16,286 nucleotides of DNA from an uncultured Anaerosporobacter sp. (GTDB taxonomy: Bacteria > Bacillota > Clostridia > Lachnospirales > Lachnospiraceae): the NCBI GenBank assembly GCA_945787925.1, contig CALZJY010000013.1, positions 1-16,286 of the forward strand, given 5' to 3'. Below, piece by piece: positions 1-7,347 of this stretch (positions are counted from its first letter, which is position 1; every line of letters starts with the position of its first letter). Position numbers and translations under genes: made by a program. The notes beneath the pieces are model-generated. The model searched no databases and was not told the DNA's origin. It saw nothing but the letters and a program-made list of their open reading frames with translations.

Positions 1-681
1 ATAGAGAGTGGTGAAATCGTGTCTATAATCGGTTCTAGTGGTTCTGGAAAGTCTACGTTGTTACGCTGCTTAAACCAGCTAGAATCCATCAATGGAGGAG
101 AAGTCGTAATCGATGGGGATCCGATGGCTTGGACAGAGAATGGCAAGGTAAAGTATGCCACAAAAGAAGTACTTCAGGCGATTCGCTTAAAGACAGGATT
201 GGTATTCCAAAGCTTCAACCTGTTCCCTCATTTTAACGTGCTTCGCAACATTACTGAGGCGCCAATCCATGTGGTAGGAAAGTCAAAGGAAGAGGCAGAA
301 AAGGAAGCATATGAGCTATTAGACAAATTAGGGCTAAAGGATCGTGCAGATGCCTATCCATACCAGCTCTCTGGGGGACAGTGCCAGAGGGTGTCCATTG
401 CGAGGGCCCTTGCCCTACAGCCAAAGATCCTATTCTTTGACGAGCCAACGAGTGCCTTAGATCCAGAGCTTACAGGCGAAGTGTTAAAGGTAATCAAATC
501 CCTTACTTCCCTTGGAATCACTATGGTAATCGTTACCCATGAGATGGGATTTGCAAGAGAGATTTCCGACCGGTTGGTATTTATGGACCAAGGCGTGATC
601 GTGGAAAATGGAACGCCAGAAGAAGTATTTGCATCAACCAATCAAAGAACGCAGAGTTTTCTTGGAAAATTCGCGGATTAA
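1..681 (+). CDS. Polar amino acid ABC transporter ATP-binding protein (5' end cut by window)
   Basis: This is the nucleotide-binding subunit of a GlnQ/HisP-type amino acid importer; it hydrolyses ATP at the inner face of the membrane to drive uptake. The frame is open from base 1 (I-E-S-G-E-I-V), so the gene begins upstream and the GTG at 19 is not its start. Visible motifs are Walker A GSSGSGKS, Q-loop VFQSFN, signature LSGGQCQR (usually LSGGQQQR in this family), Walker B ILFFDEP, D-loop SALD and switch histidine VTHEMGFA. The C-terminus (ENGTPEEVF...FLGKF) is typical of this family. Permease and binding-protein genes are presumably upstream, outside the window. The family call is secure; the exact amino acid is not readable from the ATPase. 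Confidence 0.93.
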   Translation: MESGEIVSIIGSSGSGKSTLLRCLNQLESINGGEVVIDGDPMAWTENGKVKYATKEVLQAIRLKTGLVFQSFNLFPHFNVLRNITEAPIHVVGKSKEEAEKEAYELLDKLGLKDRADAYPYQLSGGQCQRVSIARALALQPKILFFDEPTSALDPELTGEVLKVIKSLTSLGITMVIVTHEMGFAREISDRLVFMDQGVIVENGTPEEVFASTNQRTQSFLGKFAD

Positions 682-706
682 GCCGTATTTTCCGCGTATT
701 TATTTA
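672..706 (+). terminator. Possible weak terminator after the amino acid ABC gene
   Basis: CGCGGA (672-677) can pair with TCCGCG (691-696) around a 13-base loop that contains the stop codon, followed by TATTTATTT. The stem is short and the T-run is broken, so this is a tentative call. The next operon has its own promoter, which agrees with a transcript end here. Confidence 0.35.
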
Positions 707-725
707 AAAACAAAGGGGATTACCC

Positions 726-754
726 TTGAAATTTGTGGATAATATAGGTATTAT
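726..754 (+). promoter_or_regulatory. Predicted promoter of the peptide ABC operon
   Basis: TTGAAA (726-731) and TATTAT (749-754) are separated by 17 bases, a good sigma-A-type arrangement. Transcription would start near 761, about 40 bases before the ATG of the binding-protein gene. The call rests on consensus match and position only. Confidence 0.55.
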
Positions 755-802
755 TAAGGCGACAATGTTAATGAGAGAATATTAATTCGCGGAGGAATTA
801 GA

Positions 803-2374
803 ATGAAAAAGAAACATTCCCGTATTGTTCTTGCTGCATTATGTTTAGTATCTTCTATTGCACTAACAGCATGTTCAGGTGATAAGAAGAACGAAACTAA
901 GACAGAAGGCAATAACAGTGAAACTAATATATCTCAACAAGAACCTACAGACGGGGGAACAGTCGTAGTAGGAATTCAACAAGATATAGATAGTCTTGAC
1001 CCACACAAAGCAGTAGCGGCAGGAACTTCTGAAATACTATTCAATATTTATGAAGGTTTAGTAAAACCGGATCAAGAAGGTAATTTAACAGATGCGGTAG
1101 CAAGCAAGCATGAAATCTCTACAGATGGAAAGACATACACGTTTACTCTTAGAGACGGAATCAAATTCCATGATGGAAAGCTTGTTACAGTAGATGATAT
1201 TGTATATTCAGTAAAAAGAAGCGCTGGTTTGTTAGACAAGGAGGACTCCTCCATTGTGGTCAAATCTGCGCTTCAAAACATTTCTGAGGTAAAAGCGACA
1301 GACGATAAGACCGTACAAGTGAGCCTTAAGACTCCAGATACAGAATTACTTGGCTATATGACATTTGCCATCATTCCAGCAGGATATGAAAAATGTGATA
1401 CAGCGCCAATCGGTACTGGTCCATTCAAGTTTGTTTCTTATACGGCAGGACAAAACATAGTAGTGGAAAAGAATAACGAATACTGGGGCAAAAAAGCTTA
1501 CTTAGATAAAGTGACATTTAAGGTAGTTCCAAAGGCAGAAACTGCAATGAATGAATTAGCAGCAGGCTCCATCGATATCTATCCATACCTTACTGTGGAT
1601 CAAGCAGCGCAATTAGAGAAACAGTTCAACATCCAAGTTGGGAATATGAACTTAGTACAGGCGTTATTCTTAAATAACGCAGCAAAACCATTCGATAACC
1701 AAAAAGTTCGTGAGGCAATCTGTTATGCGATCGACCGTCAGGCAGTGCTTGACTTAGTTGCAGGCGGAAAGGGAACGATCATCGGAAGCGGTGTATTCTC
1801 CGGATTCACAAAATACTTCAACGAAGACTTAGTATCTTACTATAACAAAGATACACAAAAAGCCAAAGCCTTATTAGCGGAAGCTGGCTATCCAAATGGA
1901 TTCGAGTTTACGATCACAGTACCATCCAACTACCAATACCATGTAGACACGGCACAAATCTTAGTAGACCAATTATCTGAAATTGGGGTTACTGCAAAGA
2001 TTAAGACAGTAGAATGGGCAGCTTGGTTAAGTGATACGTATTCTGCTCGTGAATACGAAGCAACCGTAGTCGGTTTAGATGCAAAATTAGCAGGAAGTGA
2101 TTTACTTTCCCGCTATGTATCTACAGCGAACAATAACTTCATCAACTTTAACAACAAAGAATATGATGAAATTTTTGCAAAGGCAGTTGCAACCACAAAC
2201 GATGAAGAAAAAGTAACTTACTACAAACAGTTACAAAAAATCTTAACAGAAAATGCAGCATCTGCTTACATTGCAGATCCACCACTTATGGTTGCGTTGA
2301 ATAAGAAGTTAGGCGGATACACATTCTATCCTGTATACGTACAAGATATGGCATCCGTATACTTTACAAAATAA
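803..2374 (+). CDS. Peptide/nickel-type ABC transporter substrate-binding lipoprotein (SBP family 5)
   Basis: This is the extracellular binding protein of a dipeptide/oligopeptide-type importer, 523 residues and normal for the family. It has a lipoprotein signal: basic start MKKKHSR, hydrophobic stretch, and lipobox LTAC with the acylated cysteine at residue 24. A polar Asn/Glu/Thr-rich linker of about 25 residues follows. Family 5 features include the GGTVVVG entry to the mature fold, a D-S-L-D-P-H motif, Y-E-G-L, the T-F-T-L-R-D-G-I-K-F-H-D-G segment with V-x-D-x-x-Y-S, and G-T-G-P-F-K-F. A strong Shine-Dalgarno GGAGGAAT lies just before the ATG. It is the first gene of an operon with two permeases and a double ATPase. 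Substrate is probably short peptides, but nickel or other ligands use the same family and cannot be excluded. Confidence 0.93.
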   Translation: MKKKHSRIVLAALCLVSSIALTACSGDKKNETKTEGNNSETNISQQEPTDGGTVVVGIQQDIDSLDPHKAVAAGTSEILFNIYEGLVKPDQEGNLTDAVASKHEISTDGKTYTFTLRDGIKFHDGKLVTVDDIVYSVKRSAGLLDKEDSSIVVKSALQNISEVKATDDKTVQVSLKTPDTELLGYMTFAIIPAGYEKCDTAPIGTGPFKFVSYTAGQNIVVEKNNEYWGKKAYLDKVTFKVVPKAETAMNELAAGSIDIYPYLTVDQAAQLEKQFNIQVGNMNLVQALFLNNAAKPFDNQKVREAICYAIDRQAVLDLVAGGKGTIIGSGVFSGFTKYFNEDLVSYYNKDTQKAKALLAEAGYPNGFEFTITVPSNYQYHVDTAQILVDQLSEIGVTAKIKTVEWAAWLSDTYSAREYEATVVGLDAKLAGSDLLSRYVSTANNNFINFNNKEYDEIFAKAVATTNDEEKVTYYKQLQKILTENAASAYIADPPLMVALNKKLGGYTFYPVYVQDMASVYFTK

Positions 2375-2404
2375 CAATCAAATACGTCAAGGGCGGTGTA
2401 TATT

Positions 2405-3346
2405 ATGAAATATTTAATGAAAAAAACGATAACTCTCATTCTAACATTGTTGACAGTTACATTTTTAACCTTTATCGCCTTTGAAGTCATACCAGGGGAT
2501 AGCGCTACGCTGTCTCTTGGAACGGATGCAACTCCTGAGCAGATTGAAGCGCTTAGGGAGCAGCTCGGTTACAATAAGCCAGTCCTAGTTCGATACAAGG
2601 ACTGGCTTTGTGATGCCGTAAAAGGGGATTTTGGAACTTCTATGAACTATAACCTTCCAGTAGGTCAGTTGATTAAGGAACGTCTTCCAGTAACGATCAC
2701 GCTTGCCGTGTTGTCCATCCTGCTTACTGTGGTTTGTGCGGTTCCGCTTGGAATTGTCACGACGAGGAAGGAGCATAGCAGGGCAGAAGGAATACATCAA
2801 TTTTTCATCCATTTAGGAATGGCGATTCCGCCGTTCTTCCTTGGAATCCTAATTACGTTTATTTTTGGACTTACCCTTCGCTGGTTCGTCCCAGGAACGG
2901 AACTTTCCTTTTCAGAGAATCCGTCACAGTTTATCTACTATATGATTTATCCAGCCATTGCAGTAGCAGTGCCAAAGGTTGCGATGATGACGAAGTTCCT
3001 TCGAAGTTCCATCAAGCGCCAACTTGGATTAGATTATGTAAGAACGGCGTATAGCAAGGGTGGCACGAACCGTCATGTCATGTATCGCCATGTATTAAAA
3101 AACGCGCTGATTCCGGTCATTACGTTTTTTGCCATGATCGTTGCAGAAGTATTTGCAGGAAGTATCGTGGTAGAGCAGGTATTTAACCTTCCAGGGTTAG
3201 GAAGGCTGTTAGTGACTGCGATTGGAAATCGTGACTATCCAATCGTGCAGGCAATCGTGTTATACATTGCAGCACTTGTAATTTTAATGAATTTCATCGT
3301 GGATGTATTATATCAATACATCGATCCACGTGTGAAGGCAGAGTAG
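2405..3346 (+). CDS. Peptide ABC transporter permease, DppB-like
   Basis: This is the first inner-membrane channel subunit, about 313 residues. N-terminal hydrophobic segment T-L-I-L-T-L-L-T-V-T-F-L-T-F is followed by the family motif V-I-P-G-D, the LREQLG-Y-N-K-P element, and a cytoplasmic EAA loop around R-T-A-Y-S-K-G-G-T with H-V-L-K-N-A-L-I-P. It ends in the usual Y-x-x-I-D-P-R. I chose ATG 2405 because AAGGGCGGTG (2389-2398) lies at proper spacing before it. The in-frame GTG at 2396 would overlap that ribosome-binding site. Translation follows the binding-protein gene after about 30 bases, within one operon. Confidence 0.92.
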   Translation: MKYLMKKTITLILTLLTVTFLTFIAFEVIPGDSATLSLGTDATPEQIEALREQLGYNKPVLVRYKDWLCDAVKGDFGTSMNYNLPVGQLIKERLPVTITLAVLSILLTVVCAVPLGIVTTRKEHSRAEGIHQFFIHLGMAIPPFFLGILITFIFGLTLRWFVPGTELSFSENPSQFIYYMIYPAIAVAVPKVAMMTKFLRSSIKRQLGLDYVRTAYSKGGTNRHVMYRHVLKNALIPVITFFAMIVAEVFAGSIVVEQVFNLPGLGRLLVTAIGNRDYPIVQAIVLYIAALVILMNFIVDVLYQYIDPRVKAE

Positions 3347-3361
3347 AGGGAGGAGATACGT

Positions 3362-4141
3362 ATGAAGAAATATACGGCGACGCAGAAGATAGGCCTTGCG
3401 CTTGTTTTGATGATCGTTGGAGTTACGCTTGTCGGCCTCTTTTATACTCCATATGATCCGAATAAGATGAATGGACTTTCCAAAAACATGGCACCATGTT
3501 TGGAGCACCCATTTGGAACGGACAATTTTGGCCGTGACATTTTAAGCCGCGTGATGGATGGTGCCAAGACAACCTTTATCATCGCCAGTGCGACGGTACT
3601 AATCGGAGCGGTGGTTGGAACCATCATCGGAGCCATTACAGGATACTTTGGAGGCGTGGTTGACGAATGTCTGATGCGTTTCAATGACGTGGTTGCTTCC
3701 ATCCCAAGCATCCTGCTAGCGCTTTTGGTAGTCAGTATTTTAGGCGTTGGAAAGTACAAGATTATCGTCGCGCTTGGAATCATCTTTATTCCAAGTTTTG
3801 CGCGTGTGACAAGAAGCGAATTCGTCGCACAGCGACAATTGGATTACGTAAAAAATGCACGTCTGATGGGGGCAAGCCATTTGCGTATCATATTCCTGCA
3901 CATCATGCCTAATACGCTTCCCATCCTATTGCCATCGTTAGCAATCGGATTTAATAACGCCGTACTTGCAGAGGCAAGCATGAGCTACTTGGGATTAGGG
4001 GTACAGCCACCAGACCCAAGCCTTGGAAGGATGCTAAGTGATGCGCAGAGTTTCCTTATGACGGCACCTTGGTATTGTCTTGCACCAGGATTTACAATCA
4101 TCCTTACCGTATTAGGATTCAGTTTATTGGTAGAAAGGTAG
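3362..4141 (+). CDS. Peptide ABC transporter permease, DppC-like, short C-terminus
   Basis: This is the second membrane subunit, 259 residues, a partner of the DppB-like gene 15 bases upstream. Ribosome-binding site GGGAGGAG precedes ATG 3362. Diagnostic parts are H-P-F-G-T-D-N-F-G-R-D near residue 50, a D-x-x-M-R-F-x-D-x-x-x-S-I-P element, and an EAA loop in D-Y-V-K-N-A-R-L-M-G-A-S with H-I-M-P-N. The motif S-Y-L-G-L-G-V-Q-P-P-x-P-S-L-G-x-M is also present. The protein stops at G-F-S-L-L-V-E-R, where relatives usually continue through G-x-x-L-R-D-x-L-D-P-R, so about 10-15 residues are missing. No single-base shift in either other frame restores that tail. The TAG stop touches the GGAGG of the next gene, suggesting tight coupling. 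It is probably still functional, since the lost tail lies after the last membrane segment. Confidence 0.88.
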   Translation: MKKYTATQKIGLALVLMIVGVTLVGLFYTPYDPNKMNGLSKNMAPCLEHPFGTDNFGRDILSRVMDGAKTTFIIASATVLIGAVVGTIIGAITGYFGGVVDECLMRFNDVVASIPSILLALLVVSILGVGKYKIIVALGIIFIPSFARVTRSEFVAQRQLDYVKNARLMGASHLRIIFLHIMPNTLPILLPSLAIGFNNAVLAEASMSYLGLGVQPPDPSLGRMLSDAQSFLMTAPWYCLAPGFTIILTVLGFSLLVER

Positions 4142-4149
4142 GAGGAGAC

Positions 4150-5721
4150 ATGGGAAATACGATATTAGAAGTCAACGACCTCCATGTGGGTTTTGTGGAA
4201 AACAAGCAATATGCACCAATTGTTTCGGGGATAACTTTTTCCATTTCTAAGGGAGAAATCTTAGGAATCGTTGGAGAAAGTGGTTCTGGAAAGTCCATTA
4301 CCTCCCTTACTATCATGGATCTGTTAAAGCATAATGGAAAGGTAAAACAGGGACAGCTGCTATTTGAAGGCAGCGACCTGCTTACGATGACGAAAGAAGA
4401 GAAACGGCGTAAGAAGGCAAATGAAATCGCCATGATATTTCAAGAGCCAATGACAAGTCTGAATCCGGTAATCAAGGTTGGCCCACAGGTAGAAGAAGTG
4501 TTAGCGCTCCACAAAGAGCCAAATCCAGGAGAATATAAGAAGCGTGTTATTTCCATGTTTGAGGATGTAGGATTAAAAGACCCAGAGGCCATTTACGGAA
4601 AGTATCCACACCAGCTATCTGGCGGCATGAGACAGAGAGTTATGATTGCAATGGCGATGATCCTTCGCCCAAAGCTTCTGATTGCCGATGAACCGACAAC
4701 CGCACTTGATGTGACCGTGCAGAAGCAAATCCTTGAACTGCTTTTGCAGATGAATAAGAAATATGGTACAAGTATCATCTTTATCAGTCATGACCTCGGT
4801 GTCGTAAGAAAGCTTTGCGATAGGGTCATCGTAATGTATGATGGAGCAATCGTAGAGCAGGGAACAATCAACGAAATCTTTGAATGTCCGAAAGAAGAGT
4901 ATACGAAGAAGCTCTTAGCAGCCGTTCCAAGCATGAGAAAGCATGAAGAACAGGAAGAGGCAGCAACGGTAGAACAGGAAGAAGAGACGCCAGCCATTCT
5001 TACCGTAAAGGATGTGACCGTAGGCTATACTGTAAAAGGACGTGGCATCTTTGGAAAGAAGACGACAAAGACCATTGTAAAAGGAGTTTCCTTTGACATT
5101 AAAGAGGGAGAAATCTTCGGAATTGTTGGAGAGAGTGGCTCTGGAAAATCCACGCTATCCAAGGCGATCGTAGGACTCACTCCACATGCATCCGGAGAGA
5201 TTACGATGCAGGAAGCACATCCACAGATGGTATTCCAAGATCCATATTCCTCCCTGAATCCAGCGAAGACCATTGGCAGCATACTAAGCGAGCCACTGAT
5301 TATTGAAGGAAAGCTTAAAAAGGAAGAACGCAGACGTAAAGTAGAACAGATGCTAGAAGAAGTTGGCCTAAAAGGAGACTACTACGGACGAAACATTGCA
5401 AAGCTTAGCGGTGGACAGAGACAGCGTGTAGCGATTGCATTAGCGCTTATGACAAACAAGAAGTTCATCGTACTAGATGAGCCTGTATCGGCGCTAGACG
5501 TAACGATCCAAGACCAGATTCTAAAACTGCTGAAGCGCTTACAGCAACAGCATCGCCTGTCCTATCTGTTCATTTCCCACGACTTAAATGTGGTCTATGA
5601 ATTATGTGACCGCATCGCGGTAATGAAAGACGGAGTGATTGTAGAACAGGGAACGAGAGATGAGATTTACTATCATCCAAAAGAAGCCTATACAAGACAA
5701 CTAATCGAAGCCATCGTATAA
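4150..5721 (+). CDS. Fused double ATPase of the peptide ABC transporter (DppD-DppF type)
   Basis: One 523-residue protein carries both ATPase domains that are separate proteins (DppD, DppF) in many bacteria. Domain 1 has Walker A GESGSGKS (42-49), Q-loop FQEPMTSLNP, signature LSGGMRQR (156-163), Walker B LLIADEP and switch H214. Domain 2 has Walker A GESGSGKS (328-335), VFQDPYSSLNP, signature LSGGQRQR (419-426), Walker B FIVLDEP and an ISHDL histidine. A Glu-rich linker (about 264-280) joins them. Walker A lysine to Q-loop glutamine is about 50 residues in domain 1 but about 29 in domain 2, so domain 2 is compacted there. ATG 4150 follows AGGAGGAGAC; the longer frame from 4069 lies over the permease gene and lacks such a site. 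Fused forms are known in related importers such as GsiA and YejF. Confidence 0.93.
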   Translation: MGNTILEVNDLHVGFVENKQYAPIVSGITFSISKGEILGIVGESGSGKSITSLTIMDLLKHNGKVKQGQLLFEGSDLLTMTKEEKRRKKANEIAMIFQEPMTSLNPVIKVGPQVEEVLALHKEPNPGEYKKRVISMFEDVGLKDPEAIYGKYPHQLSGGMRQRVMIAMAMILRPKLLIADEPTTALDVTVQKQILELLLQMNKKYGTSIIFISHDLGVVRKLCDRVIVMYDGAIVEQGTINEIFECPKEEYTKKLLAAVPSMRKHEEQEEAATVEQEEETPAILTVKDVTVGYTVKGRGIFGKKTTKTIVKGVSFDIKEGEIFGIVGESGSGKSTLSKAIVGLTPHASGEITMQEAHPQMVFQDPYSSLNPAKTIGSILSEPLIIEGKLKKEERRRKVEQMLEEVGLKGDYYGRNIAKLSGGQRQRVAIALALMTNKKFIVLDEPVSALDVTIQDQILKLLKRLQQQHRLSYLFISHDLNVVYELCDRIAVMKDGVIVEQGTRDEIYYHPKEAYTRQLIEAIV

Positions 5722-5753
5722 GAGGACGTAAGTTCCTTATAGGGCCAAAAGAA

Positions 5754-5800
5754 AAAGGAATGCCCTCCATAGTGCGTCTATGGAGTAGCATTCCTTTCTT
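5754..5800. terminator. Bidirectional hairpin terminator between convergent units
   Basis: AAAGGAATGC (5754-5763) pairs with GCATTCCTTT (5788-5797), and CTCCATAG (5765-5772) pairs with CTATGGAG (5778-5785) around the loop TGCGT. This gives an 18-bp stem with one small internal bulge. On the plus strand it is followed by CTTGCTTT. On the minus strand it is followed by TTTTTCTTTTGG-type sequence, so it should work better for the minus-strand transcript. It ends the peptide ABC operon and the minus-strand block; the last codons of the UPF0178 gene lie in the stem. Confidence 0.85.
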
Positions 5801-6239
5801 GCTTTAATGCCAGTAAACATAATTTTGTAAAGCTCTCACGAAAATGCAAATCATCCTGTTTGCTTCGTTTTCTCATGCTACAGCTGTGGATGCCCATTTT
5901 TCTTTGTTTGGCAGCGATATGCCGTTCATACATTAACAAATCAATATTCTGGTTCGTAAACCATTTTCCATTGTTGTTGATGGCAAAGGCTTTTTTGCCT
6001 AGGACCATGCTGGCAACGCCGTAGTCATGGGTTACGACGATATCACCAGCTTCCGTTCGATTAAAGAGTGCCAAATCAACCGCATCTGGAGCTTTACTAA
6101 CCTGAATGATTTCTGAATAATTCGAATACAATTCGTGGCTGGTATCAATGATCATTACGACCGGTATCTTATATTTTCCAGCGACGTCCTCGATAATTTC
6201 CTTTACTGGACATGCATCTGCATCTACTAAAATTTTCAT
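5778..6239 (-). CDS. UPF0178 (YaiI/YqxD, DUF188) family protein
   Basis: This is a 153-residue protein of the widespread YaiI/YqxD family, usual length about 150. The start MKILVDADACPV is the family hallmark, followed by I-D-T-S-H-E, the core G-D-I-V-V-T-H-D-Y-G-V-A, an A-I-N-N-N-G segment, and R-H-I-A-A-K. The fold is PIN-like with conserved acidic residues (D7, D9, and D of THDYG), but no reaction has been firmly assigned to the family as far as I know. The usual Gly-rich stretch before K-R-x-K-x-D-D is replaced by G-I-H-S-C-S-M-R. The last seven codons and stop lie inside the terminator hairpin. It sits about 90 bases after the flippase-like gene with no clear terminator between, so it may be read from that transcript. 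The candidate -10 TATACT upstream has only a poor -35. Confidence 0.88.
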   Translation of the reverse strand: MKILVDADACPVKEIIEDVAGKYKIPVVMIIDTSHELYSNYSEIIQVSKAPDAVDLALFNRTEAGDIVVTHDYGVASMVLGKKAFAINNNGKWFTNQNIDLLMYERHIAAKQRKMGIHSCSMRKRSKQDDLHFRESFTKLCLLALKQERNATP

Positions 6240-6328
6240 ATCTTACCCTATCTCTTCAATGAAGTATAGTAACTCGTTAGTTTACCTTTCTAGTATATAA
6301 TATGCAAAAGGAGTAGAAAAGTTATATT

Positions 6329-7336
6329 CTATGCCGCATTTACACGCTTGATTCTACAGAAAAATAAGCCAATTACGATAGGAAGGTAGTAAGTGATCAT
6401 TCTCCAAAGGATCAAGGCAACCGCCGTTAGGGCTGGCTTCATGATAAAGATGCCGAATAGTAAGTAGAAGCTGCCTTCTGCACCGCCAGATGCGCCAGGA
6501 AGGGGAATGAATGCCGAAATCATCATCACAAAGGAGCTTGCTGCAACCATGGAAATGATCGAGCTTACTTGGATTCCAAGTGCCATACAGATGCAGAATG
6601 GAATGATGAACATGCAAGTAAGCTGCAGTAACGTGATTGCGATAGAAGCAGACAATACGTCCTTTTGCTTCATAAGCTGTCGAAAGCCATCATGGAAAGC
6701 ATCAATGTTAGCAACTGCTTTTTGGGTCATTGCCTCTTTGTTTTTGATGATATGCATCTTTGCTAATAGTGAGATTAGTGCAGTACAAAGCTTTGTCGTA
6801 AACAAGGGAAGGAAGCCAATCAGGAAAAGCCCGATGACAACCAATAAGTTTACGGTAAATCCAAGACCGACTAAATATCCAAGGCGGTTTACTTGCTTCG
6901 AGAAGAAGCTATATCGTACGAAAAGCAGGATGCTAGAGTAAAGGATTAGCGCGCTTTGGTATACGATGAACTTCATAAGCAAGATGCTAGAAGCCTCTCC
7001 AACTTGGAAAGAGGATTGTGTTAAGTAATATAACTGCATTGGCTGTCCACCACTTGCAAATGGCGTGATGTTATTAAACAGCTGTCCGACCATCGTAGTA
7101 CGGAATGCATTGAGAAAGGAGAGGTTTCGCTTGATACAGTTTGCTGTGTAGTATAACACGCCACTTTCCAATAGGCAGTAAGATGCCATGCTTAGGATGG
7201 CGATGATAAGCCAGATCTTATTGCTTCCACCAATGATAGAACATAGCTGTCCGATATCATTAGTAACAAGTATGATACCGATTACAAGGAAAGAAGCGAA
7301 TGTGATAAATAGTAAATTCCATTTATTTGATTTCAT
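6329..7336 (-). CDS. UPF0104 / lysylphosphatidylglycerol synthase TM-type membrane protein (flippase-like)
   Basis: This is an integral membrane protein of about 335 residues with roughly eight hydrophobic segments. It matches the UPF0104 / AglD / MprF N-terminal domain family. The two family signatures are visible: N-N-I-T-P-F-A-S-G-G-Q-P near the middle and P-L-P-G-A-S-G-G-A-E-G-S in the C-terminal third. There is no soluble lysyl-transferase domain, so it is not a full MprF. It follows the glycosyltransferase gene directly: the TAA stop of that gene overlaps the AAGGAG ribosome-binding site (7344-7349). ATG 7336 is preferred because spacing to AAGGAG is 7 bases; GTG 7342 would leave one. 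The likely role (inference) is moving or presenting the glycolipid made by its partner across the membrane. Confidence 0.87.
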   Translation of the reverse strand: MKSNKWNLLFITFASFLVIGIILVTNDIGQLCSIIGGSNKIWLIIAILSMASYCLLESGVLYYTANCIKRNLSFLNAFRTTMVGQLFNNITPFASGGQPMQLYYLTQSSFQVGEASSILLMKFIVYQSALILYSSILLFVRYSFFSKQVNRLGYLVGLGFTVNLLVVIGLFLIGFLPLFTTKLCTALISLLAKMHIIKNKEAMTQKAVANIDAFHDGFRQLMKQKDVLSASIAITLLQLTCMFIIPFCICMALGIQVSSIISMVAASSFVMMISAFIPLPGASGGAEGSFYLLFGIFIMKPALTAVALILWRMITYYLPIVIGLFFCRIKRVNAA

Positions 7337-7347
7337 GAGCACACTCC

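Noticed and set aside
4069..4149. Upstream start for the double ATPase
   Set aside because: It overlaps the permease in another frame; ATG 4150 has an ideal AGGAGGAG site and matches the family N-terminus.
4112..4160. Frameshift explaining the short DppC-like permease
   Set aside because: The two alternative frames give F-I-G-R-K-V-G-G-D or an immediate stop; neither restores the L-R-D-x-L-D-P-R tail, so no frameshift is called.
6507..6941. Plus-strand open frame of 144 codons
   Set aside because: It lies wholly antisense to the flippase-like gene, has no ribosome-binding site and no family features.
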